From a virus: 24,916 bases of DNA. A program made the translations under genes and the position numbers. The stretch spans positions 1 through 24,916 of the IMG/VR virus record IMGVR_UViG_3300010392_000050, one strand, 5' to 3'. The notes beneath the pieces are model-generated. The model was given only the letters and a program-made list of their open reading frames with translations, made no database searches and was not told where the DNA came from. Positions 8,305 to 17,777 of this stretch are shown here, piece by piece. The first letter of the stretch is position 1; each line of letters starts with the position of its first letter.

Positions 8305-9109
8305 GACTCTACTGAAAATGACTCAGGACATTCTGAGCGACATTGATGGAGACGAAGTAAACAGCATTGATGATACTATCGAAAGCCAACAGATTTCACG
8401 AGCTATTGTGGACATGTTCGACTTCATAGTATCAGACCAAGAGCTGCCCTCCATCAAGCAGACCTTCCAACTCGAAGCGTATGGGGACACGGATAAGCCT
8501 ACACACTTCGACATTCCCGCAGACGTTAACACCATAGACGTGTTACGTTACAATACTGCGGACGATGGGGAGAGGGAAACCTTCGTCAAGGTGTACTACC
8601 TTGAGCCAGTGGATTTCCTGCGGCAGACTAAGAACCGTAATGTTCTGGACACCAATGTCATCTCAGTAGAGGTAGAAGACAACGTCACCGTGAACATACG
8701 TAACGATGTCAGCCCTACGTACTGGACGACGTTCGATAACGAGACGATTATCTTCGACTCCTTTGACGAGAACATCAGCTCAACCATGACAGCTTCCAAT
8801 ACCGAAGCGTATGGTCAGCGTCCTCCCACGCTCTCGCGTGTAGACGGTGCGTTCATTAACCTCCCCAATAACTTACTCCCGTACCTCCAAGCAGAGGTAC
8901 GGGAGTACGCCTTTGACGTATGGAGAGGCGGAGCTACACCAAAGATTCAGCAGCTTGCTCGTAAGGGTAGGGTGCGTCAACAGCGGTCGCGTGACAAACT
9001 GCGCCGCAACGTTAAACTTCCGAACTACGGACGTAAGTCGATAGGCGGAATAACTGTAGGTAGTGTGGATAGCGGATACGCTAAACCTCTACCTGACCAT
9101 CTCAAGTAG
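8297..9109 (+). CDS. Head-tail adaptor / tail tubular protein A-like
   Basis: A 270-aa protein. The N-terminus L-L-K-M-T-Q-D-I-L-S-D-I-D-G-D-E-V-N-S-I-D-D-T is a pattern shared by podovirus adaptor (T7 gp11-like) proteins, and the rest alternates beta segments with a helical, very basic C-terminal region (R-K-G-R-V-R-Q-Q-R-S-R-D-K-L-R-R, residues ~223-238). It should form the ring joining portal to nozzle. It starts at an ATG inside the last codons of the SGNH gene with CGGAG upstream, and is followed after two small steps by the nozzle gene, as gp11 precedes gp12 in T7. The gene contains an unusual perfect inverted repeat at 8874-8907, listed separately. Confidence 0.8.
   Translation: MAKTLLKMTQDILSDIDGDEVNSIDDTIESQQISRAIVDMFDFIVSDQELPSIKQTFQLEAYGDTDKPTHFDIPADVNTIDVLRYNTADDGERETFVKVYYLEPVDFLRQTKNRNVLDTNVISVEVEDNVTVNIRNDVSPTYWTTFDNETIIFDSFDENISSTMTASNTEAYGQRPPTLSRVDGAFINLPNNLLPYLQAEVREYAFDVWRGGATPKIQQLARKGRVRQQRSRDKLRRNVKLPNYGRKSIGGITVGSVDSGYAKPLPDHLK
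8874..8907 (+). repeat. Perfect 14-bp inverted repeat (hairpin) inside adaptor gene
   Basis: Arms TACTCCCGTACCTC (8874-8887) and GAGGTACGGGAGTA (8894-8907) are exact reverse complements with a 6-base loop CAAGCA. The arms encode part of L-P-Y-L-Q-A-E-V-R-E-Y. No T-run follows, so it does not look like an intrinsic terminator. It is far longer than other hairpins in the coding regions of this window. Confidence 0.85.
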
Positions 9110-9117
9110 GAGACCCA

Positions 9118-9462
9118 ATGGAACTTGAAGACCACATCAAGCGAAGCTACGCAATTGAACATGGTATAGATGCCTTCGGTAAGAAGTGGGGCATTACTCT
9201 TAAATCACAGACCTCACTGTACGGTATCGGTTTGGTAGATAAAGATACCGAGATTGTAACGATTCCCAAGAAGCACCCCAGTAAGTTTATTGCTGGACTG
9301 TTTACTAACACTATCAAGGCTCGTGAGAACCTTGACCTATACCTTAACGAGAGCTGGGACTTTGCCGAAAAAGAAGCGCAGAAAGCTACCCGTAAAGCCC
9401 ACAAAGACACCGTCAGTAAAGCTGACGATGCTCCAAAAGAAGCTGTTGCTGCGGAGGGCTAA
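9118..9462 (+). CDS. Small tail-module protein of unknown function
   Basis: A 114-aa protein with an AGGAG ribosome site, between the adaptor and nozzle genes. Residues 1-60 are a mixed globular segment (H-G-I-D-A-F-G-K-K-W-G-I, then short beta strands ending near P-K-K-H-P-S-K-F). Residues ~75-114 are a charged Ala/Lys/Glu helix and tail. There is no membrane segment and no cysteine. I do not recognise a family. The position and the stop/start overlap with the nozzle gene (TAATG) suggest a role in tail assembly or in the virion; this is contextual inference. Confidence 0.8.
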   Translation: MELEDHIKRSYAIEHGIDAFGKKWGITLKSQTSLYGIGLVDKDTEIVTIPKKHPSKFIAGLFTNTIKARENLDLYLNESWDFAEKEAQKATRKAHKDTVSKADDAPKEAVAAEG

Positions 9463-12029
9463 TGCCACAGATACCCGTCGATAAAACGTTCTTCACCTTC
9501 AGTAAGGGATTCCTCACCGAGGTATCTCCACTTAACTTCCCAGATGAAGTAAGTCTTGAGGAGGAGAACTTTGAATTACTGCCCGATGGGAGTCGGCGCA
9601 GACGACGTGGTATTGCCGTAGAAACTGACACAATAGCCATCTCCCTACAAGACGAACTTGAGGGAGATGAAGCTATGCAAGCTTTTGTATGGAAGCACGT
9701 AGACTTAGATTCCCAACAGAACTTTGTCTTGATACAAGTGGGACTTTACGTGTACGTGTACGAAGAGAACGAGGTACTTGGTGGTAACTACACCGGAGAG
9801 ATTATCAATCTAGCCGACTCAGTTACTACCACAGCCGCTGAAGCGCGGACTGTACCTATCTCGTTTACCAGTGGGCGAGGACATCTGTTCATCGCCAGTA
9901 CAGACCTAGAGCCTAGCTACGTAACGTATGACGCTAACGCAGCTACGAAGTTCGAAGTAAACCAGATTGGAATTAAGGTACGGGATTACGTAGACATTGA
10001 CGATGGTGTCGACCTACTCGATACACCATCCGATGACCCTGACAACGCAAACAAACCTACGCCATCACATCACTACAATCTAGCCAATAGAGGCTGGGCA
10101 GTAAGTGGTTACGATGGCACAGCTGGTTCAATCCCCAGTAACCCGAAGGGTTCTAACGGAGTGGACTACCGACACAACAACGGGGTATGGGCTAGCAAAG
10201 CCATGTTGCCGTGGGTTGGTTGGAGACGTAGTACTGTAGAGGATTCTAACTGGTACTCGCTCAGTAGTTCAAGCAAGGTATGGGATAGCTCCCGTTTCGA
10301 TGAAGAGATTTTAGCATATGTACCAGCACCAAATGGTTCGCTTATCATTAACCCGTTTGATACCAGAACGGCAATCGCTCCGCTTGATGGAGACAGTTAT
10401 GTGCTACCTAATGTATATAACAGCAACTTCTATCCGACAGGTTTGGGAACAAGCACCCTCACCTTTCGGCTTGACCTTGGTACGACCCACACACTAAACG
10501 TAGGGGACACTATTGAGATAGGTCCGTCTAGTTCTAACTTGATTACCTACTTAAATCACGACGGTAACAAAGCATCCATTGAAGCGTTAGGTGGAGACTT
10601 GAGCGTATTATTTCGCAAACATATACGGATTATGTGGCGGCTCTATCCTAAACACGTGGTCACTAACGTAGGTAGTAGCTGGATTGAATGGGAGCTTCCC
10701 GCAGCGTGGGGAGTACACGCTACGTCTCTGTATGATAACACTTGGAATAAACCAGCCACTGTAACGAACAGTGTACTAGATAATCCAGAGGGAGAGGTAA
10801 CTACTAAGAGACCATCCTGCTGCGAATACTACGCAGGTAGGATTGTGTTCGGTGGTTTGAATACCTCTCGTTGGTCGGATGTAATCTTCTTCAGTAAGAT
10901 TATATACGACGATAACGACTACGAAGCCATGCTGCAAATGGCAGACCCTACTCATCCAGTACTGAACGAGCTGCTGCCAGATGATGGTGGTACTATTCAG
11001 ATACCGGGATTAGGTACAGCCATTGAGATGGTAACCTTCCAAGGTAGTCTGCTAGTATTCGGCAACACAGGCGTATGGGAAATATCAGGCTCACAGGCTT
11101 TCGCTGCCGATGACATAATCGTGAGAAAGATAACTGAAGCGGAAGCTATTAATAAGCAGGGTATCATGAAGACAGATGACGTTGTGATATTCGCGTCACA
11201 CCGTGGTATCTACGCAATTGGAGGAGACGGACAGACTGGTCGGGTACAAGCACAGAACATAACCGAACCTACTATCCAGAAATACTGGAACGACCTCGGC
11301 ACAGAAGCCAGAGCTAACTGTCAGATGGCATACGATGATAGCCTACGTAGGGTACACATCTTGGTCAACGAGTCTAATGATGACTCCAAGTACTACTACG
11401 ACGCAGTACTGACGTTCGACCAGAGATTAGGAGCGTTCTACAGGTACACTTTCAACAAGGCATCTGATAACTATATCGGAGCTTTCGTCGCGCTATCAGT
11501 AGCGGATGACCCGTCTACCTACCAGAAGGTTAAGTACTTTAACGTGGTCAACAATAGGCAGCTACGCATAGCTGACCAATCGGTCTACGCTTTCACTGAC
11601 TACGACTCAAGTGAGAAAGTACCGTACCTGATTACAGGTTACGATAACCTAGGAGACTGGTCTCGTAAACGATACGCACCAGTAATCCACACGTACATGG
11701 AACGTACCGAAGAGGCATGGGAAGATGACGGCTCTGGTAACCTAGTAGTAGACAACCCTAGCTCGTGCACTATGCAAGCACGGTGGGATTGGACAGACTC
11801 AAGTAACGCCAACAAGTTTGGTACAGCACAGCAGGTATACAAGCACAGGCGCGTGTATACACCTACGCAAGCAGGAGACGCGTTTGACAATGGAGAACCT
11901 GTGGTAGTTGTGCGGTCTAAGGTACGAGGACGCGGACGCGCTCTAAACCTTAAGTTCACAGGCGAAGAGGGCAAGGACTGCCATCTCTTAGGTTGGGCAA
12001 TACATTACGAAGGAGACAATAAAGTCTAA
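9462..12029 (+). CDS. Tail nozzle / tail tubular protein B-like
   Basis: 855 aa, close to the usual size of podovirus nozzle proteins (T7 gp12 is 794 aa). The N-terminus T-F-S-K-G-F-L-T-E-V-S-P-L-N-F-P followed by N-F-E-L-L-P-D-G-S-R-R-R-R-R-G is a signature stretch of this family as I know it. The remainder is beta-rich, with blade-like segments such as R-I-V-F-G-G-L-N-T-S-R-W-S-D-V-I-F-F-S and G-S-L-L-V-F-G-N-T-G-V-W-E-I, in keeping with the propeller-type nozzle. It forms the distal tail tube to which fibres attach and through which DNA exits. The ATG overlaps the upstream stop by one base. Confidence 0.9.
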   Translation: MPQIPVDKTFFTFSKGFLTEVSPLNFPDEVSLEEENFELLPDGSRRRRRGIAVETDTIAISLQDELEGDEAMQAFVWKHVDLDSQQNFVLIQVGLYVYVYEENEVLGGNYTGEIINLADSVTTTAAEARTVPISFTSGRGHLFIASTDLEPSYVTYDANAATKFEVNQIGIKVRDYVDIDDGVDLLDTPSDDPDNANKPTPSHHYNLANRGWAVSGYDGTAGSIPSNPKGSNGVDYRHNNGVWASKAMLPWVGWRRSTVEDSNWYSLSSSSKVWDSSRFDEEILAYVPAPNGSLIINPFDTRTAIAPLDGDSYVLPNVYNSNFYPTGLGTSTLTFRLDLGTTHTLNVGDTIEIGPSSSNLITYLNHDGNKASIEALGGDLSVLFRKHIRIMWRLYPKHVVTNVGSSWIEWELPAAWGVHATSLYDNTWNKPATVTNSVLDNPEGEVTTKRPSCCEYYAGRIVFGGLNTSRWSDVIFFSKIIYDDNDYEAMLQMADPTHPVLNELLPDDGGTIQIPGLGTAIEMVTFQGSLLVFGNTGVWEISGSQAFAADDIIVRKITEAEAINKQGIMKTDDVVIFASHRGIYAIGGDGQTGRVQAQNITEPTIQKYWNDLGTEARANCQMAYDDSLRRVHILVNESNDDSKYYYDAVLTFDQRLGAFYRYTFNKASDNYIGAFVALSVADDPSTYQKVKYFNVVNNRQLRIADQSVYAFTDYDSSEKVPYLITGYDNLGDWSRKRYAPVIHTYMERTEEAWEDDGSGNLVVDNPSSCTMQARWDWTDSSNANKFGTAQQVYKHRRVYTPTQAGDAFDNGEPVVVVRSKVRGRGRALNLKFTGEEGKDCHLLGWAIHYEGDNKV

Positions 12030-12841
12030 TGGCACTAAGTCATGTAAGAGCAGCTAGACGAGCATCGGCAGCCGCAGCTGAACTCCGTCGTATCAATACC
12101 TATATGGAACGTCGTAAGCGTATCCGTACAGGTCTGCGTGCGCAAGGTGAACTGGGAGCTATCTATCCACACACAGGTGTAGGTACAGATAAGTCTTCAG
12201 CACCCACAGCACAGATAGGTAGTGTAAGGACACAGTTAGCAGACGCTACCAACATAGGTAACCGTCAGGAAGAACTAACGGAACAGATGCAGGAAGACTT
12301 GAAGTCGGCTCGTCGTGGTGGAGCAATATTCCAAGGCGTAGTTATTGCAGCTACTATTATCGCAACCATCCTTACCGCAGGCGCGGGTACAGGTCCGGTA
12401 GCCAGTGCTGGTGGCGGTGGTAGTACCGCAGCTACAGGTGCTACGGGCGCAGTAGGTGCTACGGGTGGGGCAGCTACTGGTGCTAGTATCACTACTACTG
12501 GTGTAGGCGTAGGTGGTTCAGCTGGACAAGGTTTGGCTATCGCCCAAGGTATCTCAGCATCTACTATAAGTAGCTCTACTTCCGTAGGTTTCTGGGGAAG
12601 TATAGGCGCAGCAGCTAGTAAGCTAACTAGTATAGCCCAGCCTATAGCTACTAACGTAGGTATAGCCAAGAGTGCCTTGGGAGTGTTTGACACTAACGTA
12701 GACCAGATGGTAGCGACAGCAAGTATCTCTGCTCCGCAACCCTCACAGTCAGTACGAGCTAGTGAGTTCGCGTCTGCTCGTAAACAGACAGGCAGATACG
12801 CTGGTATACCACGCGTTAATGACGGAGCGTTTAATGGATAA
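12029..12841 (+). CDS. Internal virion (ejection) protein, small (gp14-like position)
   Basis: A 270-aa protein directly after the nozzle. It has a strongly basic, Ala-rich helical N-terminus (residues 1-38), a charged helix (~65-97), a hydrophobic segment AIFQGVVIAATIIATILTAG (99-118), then a Gly/Ala/Thr/Ser-rich low-complexity stretch that includes four Gly-X-Y-type triplets at 137-148. Size, amphipathic plus membrane-seeking character and order match the smallest of the T7 core proteins, which enters the outer membrane during genome ejection. That match is by position and character, not sequence identity. It begins on a TAATG overlap with the nozzle stop. Confidence 0.75.
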   Translation: MALSHVRAARRASAAAAELRRINTYMERRKRIRTGLRAQGELGAIYPHTGVGTDKSSAPTAQIGSVRTQLADATNIGNRQEELTEQMQEDLKSARRGGAIFQGVVIAATIIATILTAGAGTGPVASAGGGGSTAATGATGAVGATGGAATGASITTTGVGVGGSAGQGLAIAQGISASTISSSTSVGFWGSIGAAASKLTSIAQPIATNVGIAKSALGVFDTNVDQMVATASISAPQPSQSVRASEFASARKQTGRYAGIPRVNDGAFNG

Positions 12842-15800
12842 CGATAACAAGCCAGTCATTGAAGTGCCAGTAGCAGAGCCTACCTACCCAGAACAGGGTA
12901 TACTTACACCTGAACCTACTCCAGCTGTACCGGAATCGGCAGCTGAGGATATGGCTGTGCAAGCAGCCACTATAGCAGACGAACCTTTCAACAAAGACTA
13001 CCTCAAGCAACAGACACAGGAGTTCCTAGACACTGGGGAAAGTAAGGTCACCGCATCCTACGAGATGCTATACTACAGTGATGCCACTACCAAACTATAC
13101 ATAGATAAAGTCAAGGACAAAGCAGCAGAACTCGGCGTAGCCCCTGTTACTGTAGCTCAAGTGTTTGGCTCTCAGTTCTCCAACGAAGCAGAGCAAGAGG
13201 CTCTAGCTTCTAAGGTAAACCCACAGGCACACCTGTACTTCCAGAAACTCTTGGACGACATGAACCACCCTGACTTCGTGGACGGGGAGACTATGGCTAT
13301 GCGCCGTGAGATGAAACGAAATAGTCGTACTACGGCTGAGTTCATCGACATGCAGCGCGATGAGATAGTCAAGGAAGCTCAGGCAGAGTTAGCTCGATAC
13401 TCAGATGAAGAAGGGTTTGAAGACAAGGTATCCGAGACTATCGGAGGTCTACTCGTAGAGCTAATCCCCGGATACAACTTTGTTAGGACACGTAAGTTTG
13501 TAGACACTGTCTCAGAAGATGGTATCCCATTAATAAGTCTGTCTGGTGGTATGATGGAAGAGTTACGTGCGCAGACAAAGGACGCGTACAACAACGACCC
13601 AGACAAGTTCCTAACGATAATGAGAAACATTCGCAACTTCGCGGGTGACCAAAGCATGATAGACACGGACTTTGGTACTCAGTATCTGTTCGGTCGTATC
13701 CTCACAGACAAGACTCTTAACGGTCAGGTCGAAGACTCAACGTGGCTATGGTCTATGGAAGAGGGAGTTATTGATGTCATTATCAATAACGCCATTGACG
13801 TACTAGACGCAACGTTTCTTACATCTATAGTAGGTAGATTGGGTAGAGCGGCTACTGCAAGTGCCGCGTTCGGCGCTACGTGGAGACACGGTATGGGTGC
13901 TTCACATAAAGCAGCCAACGCCTACAACAAGTCACACCTCAATGACCAACTCCTCCTTACGTGGGAGAACCCTACGTGGCAGGGCGGTAAGTCAAGCCCT
14001 AGTCCTCACGATATTGCTGGTGCTAACACGCCACACTGGGGTAGGTATGCTGAAGTCAAGGATGATATCCCAGACGTAACCTCACTCACAGCAGCAGAGT
14101 CTGCTCGTGTACAGCACCTACGTTCTCAGGTAGCAGAGATTGTAGAGAACACCGAGGGTGCAGCCCTCACAGGACGAGACAAGCAGTACGCTGTTAGGCA
14201 ACTAGAGTTAGATATACAGAACGTGTGGGGAGGTCGTGCAAGACCGGGACGCTCTAGTCTTATACCACATGACGATGGCAACGGTGTAAAGATTCAGGTT
14301 ATGATTGGTGGCGATACAGTCAACGGCATGACTGAACGAGCCGCCTTAGAATTAGCAGAACAGTATACAGTGGATGGTACTGGTGTCCGAATCTACAATG
14401 TAGAGTTCGGCAAGATGCGTCCGTACTCTACGGGACGTGAGGCTATGTCGGACCTAGAGAAACTTAGGTCAGGTAAAGCTACAGAAAATCCGGGGGAGTA
14501 CTACGTTGAACTGGCTTATGATTATTATTTCCGTCCTGACGACAAGTTATTGTTCGGAGACTACCCAGTACTCAGCCCAGCAGGTTTGGGACGAGCAGGT
14601 AGACACCTACTCACTCCATCAGCACAGTTTAGTCCAGAGGTTTACAGTCCTTTTGTAGCCAATGTGCTATCAGAGCAAGCTCTGTCATCATCACTAGACC
14701 GTATCGTAACACCTCTGTTCCAGATGAGCAGAGATGTACGACGTAACGTGGGTGAGATATACGACTGGACGTATACTAAGTCTATCGAGCAGAACGGTAA
14801 GCCTGTCTCTATCAGTCAAATACGGGAGAGATTCCCAGACGTTACAGCAGACGAGTTGCACGGTTACTCGCTACTGCGTGAGTTCTACCGTACACTGTAT
14901 GATGTACAGAATCAGCGTCTGTACAAAGACTACGCCTCTCGTGGGTACAAGACTCTCACTAATAACGAGGGTACTGTACAGATACACGGAGAGCCACTGA
15001 AGCGTGAGTACTTCAAGACACACAGTCGTGGTGGTACAGTATCTGTGTACGACCCAGTAAGTGGTAGTACCCGCAAGCTAAAGACCAAGGATATCAACAC
15101 CATATACAACGCAGGTGGTTCAATCATACGAACCGACCTGCCTATCAGTGCGGGTGACAAAGCGTACCATAAGCTAGTACTGTTTGATAACGAAGTAGAT
15201 GCCTTCCGCATCCGTCCGTTGAATCAGAACCCACTGAAGAGGTACGAGGGTTACTATCCTCGTATGTACGAAGACCACTACTACATCAACCGTACCGTGC
15301 GTAACGCTACGCTGGACGGACAGCCGCACACGCAGACACACACGGTGCGTATTGCTGGTACTAAGAAGGAAGCTGAAGAGTTTGTTCGGAGAATGAACGC
15401 TAAGTATCCTGACCAAGAGTGGTCATGGAGTGATGGAGCTAGGTTCTCCACCAAGGATAGGATTGCAAAAGACCTAGAGGCTATGCAGGTAGAAGGTCGT
15501 CTGTTCTTCGACGACAGGCAGAACGCTCCATTGATGAACATCAACGGTACACCTGCGGACATTGTTGACCCAGTAAACATGGTACAACGTTCTAGTCGTA
15601 TGGTATCACGACAAGTAGCCGTAGAAGACTTAGTCAAGTCTATGAAGAATGCCTTCGGTACTCAGTATGGTCATCTCTTAGAGAAACCACTAGACCAAGT
15701 ACCGGCGTCTCAGGTGCACGAACAACTCAAGCACCAGATGTTAGAGGGTGAAACAGACACCATACGTAAGCAAGCATCCGACGCCCTGAACTTGTGGGAC

Positions 15801-17777
15801 TATATCCGTGTACAAGAAGGTAACATGGACAACGCACCTAAGTGGTTCAGACGACAGGCTGTAGCCGCAGCAGAGTTCGTACACGAAACCATGCACGGTG
15901 TCAAAGGATTCAACAGACCTAGCACATGGTTGTTCCGTAACGCACACAAGGCTGCTCCGATTGAGACAGCCAAGCAGTTGGCGTTCATCGACTTCATTGT
16001 CACACGTCCTGTACGTCAGGTAGCTCTACAGGCATCTCAGCACTTGTTTGTGCAGAGCATAGCTCCTGAGTACATCGGTCGTATGCAACGTGATATGGTG
16101 CTCCTGCTCGAAGGAGCGAAGCGCACCTCCTTGGCACAAGCCTATGGTAAGGATGTTGGAGACTTCCTTGTCAAGCGTAACGCAACTATGATGGGATTGA
16201 CCGAAGAAGAGTACCTTACACTGGTACACCAGTTCGAGATAAGTGGTAACCTTCAGTCAGTAAACATGCACAGTCTCGCAGGAGACCTACCTAAAGCTAC
16301 CACTGTCACACCACTGTCAAAGGCTGGTGACGTAGCACAGACAGCGTGGCGTACAGCTACAGCTGCGCCTGTGCGTGAGGGTATGCAACGGTATGGCTTC
16401 GACCTTGGTGAGCAGTTGAACCTTAGTGGTTCGTACATGCTGGCTATACATGAGTTTAAGAAGTCTACTGGTAAGACTATCGGACAGTTCACTAAGGATG
16501 ACTGGAAAGCTATCTCCATTCAGGGTAACAACTACGCCCTGTCTATGAACCGCGCTAACTCACCTAAGTGGCAGACTGGCATCTTCAGTCTCCCCCTACA
16601 GTTTATGTCCTTTACGCAGAAGACTCTGCTCACAGGTATACGTGGCATGGGTAAGACTGGTGCTAAGTACGGTAACAAAGCAGTTACCACACTAGAGGCT
16701 CGTAAGATTCTAGCTGGACAGATGCTACTGTTTGGCGGAGCAGGCTTTGGTCTTAAGGACTGGGCATCAGAGTACGCCTACCAAGCCATGGAAGCAGCTG
16801 GTCTGGTAGACCATCCGCAGGCACAGATGGTAGGAGAGCTACTGGCTAGTGGTATGCTAGACATGAGCCTCGATATGATGCTCACACTTGCTACTAGTGA
16901 TGACACTGACTTAGCGTGGGACGAGTACCTAGCCCCCGGTGGTAACATACTACAGACAGCACAGGATTACTGGGATGCTGCATGGGGACAACCTATACTT
17001 GAGACAGCTATGGGTGCTTCTGGCGCTACTACATCCCGTATCTTGCAGGGTGTACAGCTAGCCCACACCATTATGAACTACGAGGTGGAGGGTAGGACAG
17101 ACGCACAGCGTCTATCACACGTCAAGGACGAACTCTTAGCTGGTGCGTTCAGTGGATACAGTGATTACTACAAGGCTAAGCTAGCTTACAAGACTGGACA
17201 TTGGATTGACCGTAGCGGTAACAAGTCCGCGTGGACTCCCACTATGACGGAAATCCTAGCTAAGGGTATTGCTGGTCTTAATAGTGAGCGCTATCTTACC
17301 GAGTATAAGATACGAGATGAGGGACGAGAGTACCAAGCAGCTCTCAAGCATGACGCTACCACTATGTGGAAAGAGATGCAGCGCGTCGCTATAGGAGCAG
17401 CTGATGGTGAGATTACGTCGGATGATATGATAGCTAAGATTAACTACATAGCAGACGGCTACAAGGATGTGTTCGACGAAGAGGAGTGGATGTACGTCCT
17501 TGAAATCTTCCAAGAGTTAGAACATCGTAACCAAGATGGGCGTAGAGACAGTGTGGGTGAGTACATAGTACGAGCCTTCGGCACTAATCTGTCAACACCA
17601 GACAGTATCGTGTCTCGACTCCCCTCTGTTGTACCAGAGGACGAGCGAGCCGAACTACTGGAGTTACTACGAGCTGTCGATGAGCAGATTAAAGCAGAAG
17701 CTAAGAGTACCTACGACCTGACAGTACGTGGTATGATTGAAACAGAAGAGAATCTTAAGAGACTTGAGGAGCAGTAA
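12834..17777 (+). CDS. Giant internal virion / DNA-ejection protein (gp16-like C-terminus)
   Basis: The preferred start is ATG 12834, which overlaps the previous stop by 8 bp and has GGAG at 12824-12827. The frame is open to 12762, but that start is deep inside the upstream gene. The product is 1647 aa. The N-terminus is Pro/Glu-rich and acidic. No transglycosylase motif is evident, unlike T7 gp16. The C-terminal third resembles T7-type core protein D, with N-Y-A-L-S-M-N-R-A-N-S-P-K-W-Q and I-F-S-L-P-L-Q-F-M-S-F (~1235-1260), then a hydrophobic Gly-rich stretch M-L-L-F-G-G-A-G-F-G-L (~1295-1310). It should be stored in the capsid and injected to build the trans-envelope channel. The function is inferred from family, size and position. 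Confidence 0.8.
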   Translation: MDNDNKPVIEVPVAEPTYPEQGILTPEPTPAVPESAAEDMAVQAATIADEPFNKDYLKQQTQEFLDTGESKVTASYEMLYYSDATTKLYIDKVKDKAAELGVAPVTVAQVFGSQFSNEAEQEALASKVNPQAHLYFQKLLDDMNHPDFVDGETMAMRREMKRNSRTTAEFIDMQRDEIVKEAQAELARYSDEEGFEDKVSETIGGLLVELIPGYNFVRTRKFVDTVSEDGIPLISLSGGMMEELRAQTKDAYNNDPDKFLTIMRNIRNFAGDQSMIDTDFGTQYLFGRILTDKTLNGQVEDSTWLWSMEEGVIDVIINNAIDVLDATFLTSIVGRLGRAATASAAFGATWRHGMGASHKAANAYNKSHLNDQLLLTWENPTWQGGKSSPSPHDIAGANTPHWGRYAEVKDDIPDVTSLTAAESARVQHLRSQVAEIVENTEGAALTGRDKQYAVRQLELDIQNVWGGRARPGRSSLIPHDDGNGVKIQVMIGGDTVNGMTERAALELAEQYTVDGTGVRIYNVEFGKMRPYSTGREAMSDLEKLRSGKATENPGEYYVELAYDYYFRPDDKLLFGDYPVLSPAGLGRAGRHLLTPSAQFSPEVYSPFVANVLSEQALSSSLDRIVTPLFQMSRDVRRNVGEIYDWTYTKSIEQNGKPVSISQIRERFPDVTADELHGYSLLREFYRTLYDVQNQRLYKDYASRGYKTLTNNEGTVQIHGEPLKREYFKTHSRGGTVSVYDPVSGSTRKLKTKDINTIYNAGGSIIRTDLPISAGDKAYHKLVLFDNEVDAFRIRPLNQNPLKRYEGYYPRMYEDHYYINRTVRNATLDGQPHTQTHTVRIAGTKKEAEEFVRRMNAKYPDQEWSWSDGARFSTKDRIAKDLEAMQVEGRLFFDDRQNAPLMNINGTPADIVDPVNMVQRSSRMVSRQVAVEDLVKSMKNAFGTQYGHLLEKPLDQVPASQVHEQLKHQMLEGETDTIRKQASDALNLWDYIRVQEGNMDNAPKWFRRQAVAAAEFVHETMHGVKGFNRPSTWLFRNAHKAAPIETAKQLAFIDFIVTRPVRQVALQASQHLFVQSIAPEYIGRMQRDMVLLLEGAKRTSLAQAYGKDVGDFLVKRNATMMGLTEEEYLTLVHQFEISGNLQSVNMHSLAGDLPKATTVTPLSKAGDVAQTAWRTATAAPVREGMQRYGFDLGEQLNLSGSYMLAIHEFKKSTGKTIGQFTKDDWKAISIQGNNYALSMNRANSPKWQTGIFSLPLQFMSFTQKTLLTGIRGMGKTGAKYGNKAVTTLEARKILAGQMLLFGGAGFGLKDWASEYAYQAMEAAGLVDHPQAQMVGELLASGMLDMSLDMMLTLATSDDTDLAWDEYLAPGGNILQTAQDYWDAAWGQPILETAMGASGATTSRILQGVQLAHTIMNYEVEGRTDAQRLSHVKDELLAGAFSGYSDYYKAKLAYKTGHWIDRSGNKSAWTPTMTEILAKGIAGLNSERYLTEYKIRDEGREYQAALKHDATTMWKEMQRVAIGAADGEITSDDMIAKINYIADGYKDVFDEEEWMYVLEIFQELEHRNQDGRRDSVGEYIVRAFGTNLSTPDSIVSRLPSVVPEDERAELLELLRAVDEQIKAEAKSTYDLTVRGMIETEENLKRLEEQ

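Noticed and set aside
9222-9250. CGGTATC...GATACCG inverted repeat, same heptamers as at 7743-7762
   Set aside because: Two 7-bp stems with different loops in unrelated genes; compatible with chance and codon bias.
12437-12472. Collagen-like Gly-X-Y repeat in the 270-aa core protein
   Set aside because: Only about four triplets within a generally Gly/Ala/Thr-rich low-complexity segment; too short to claim a collagen helix.
12265-12693. 142-aa Pro/Ala/Val-rich minus-strand frame
   Set aside because: Mirror image of the Gly/Ala/Thr-rich core protein gene; the apparent Pro-rich protein is just the complement of GGT/GCT/ACT codons.
12762-12833. Upstream extension of the giant ejection protein to ATG 12762
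   Set aside because: Would overlap the previous gene by 80 bp with no ribosome site; ATG 12834 has GGAG at the right distance.
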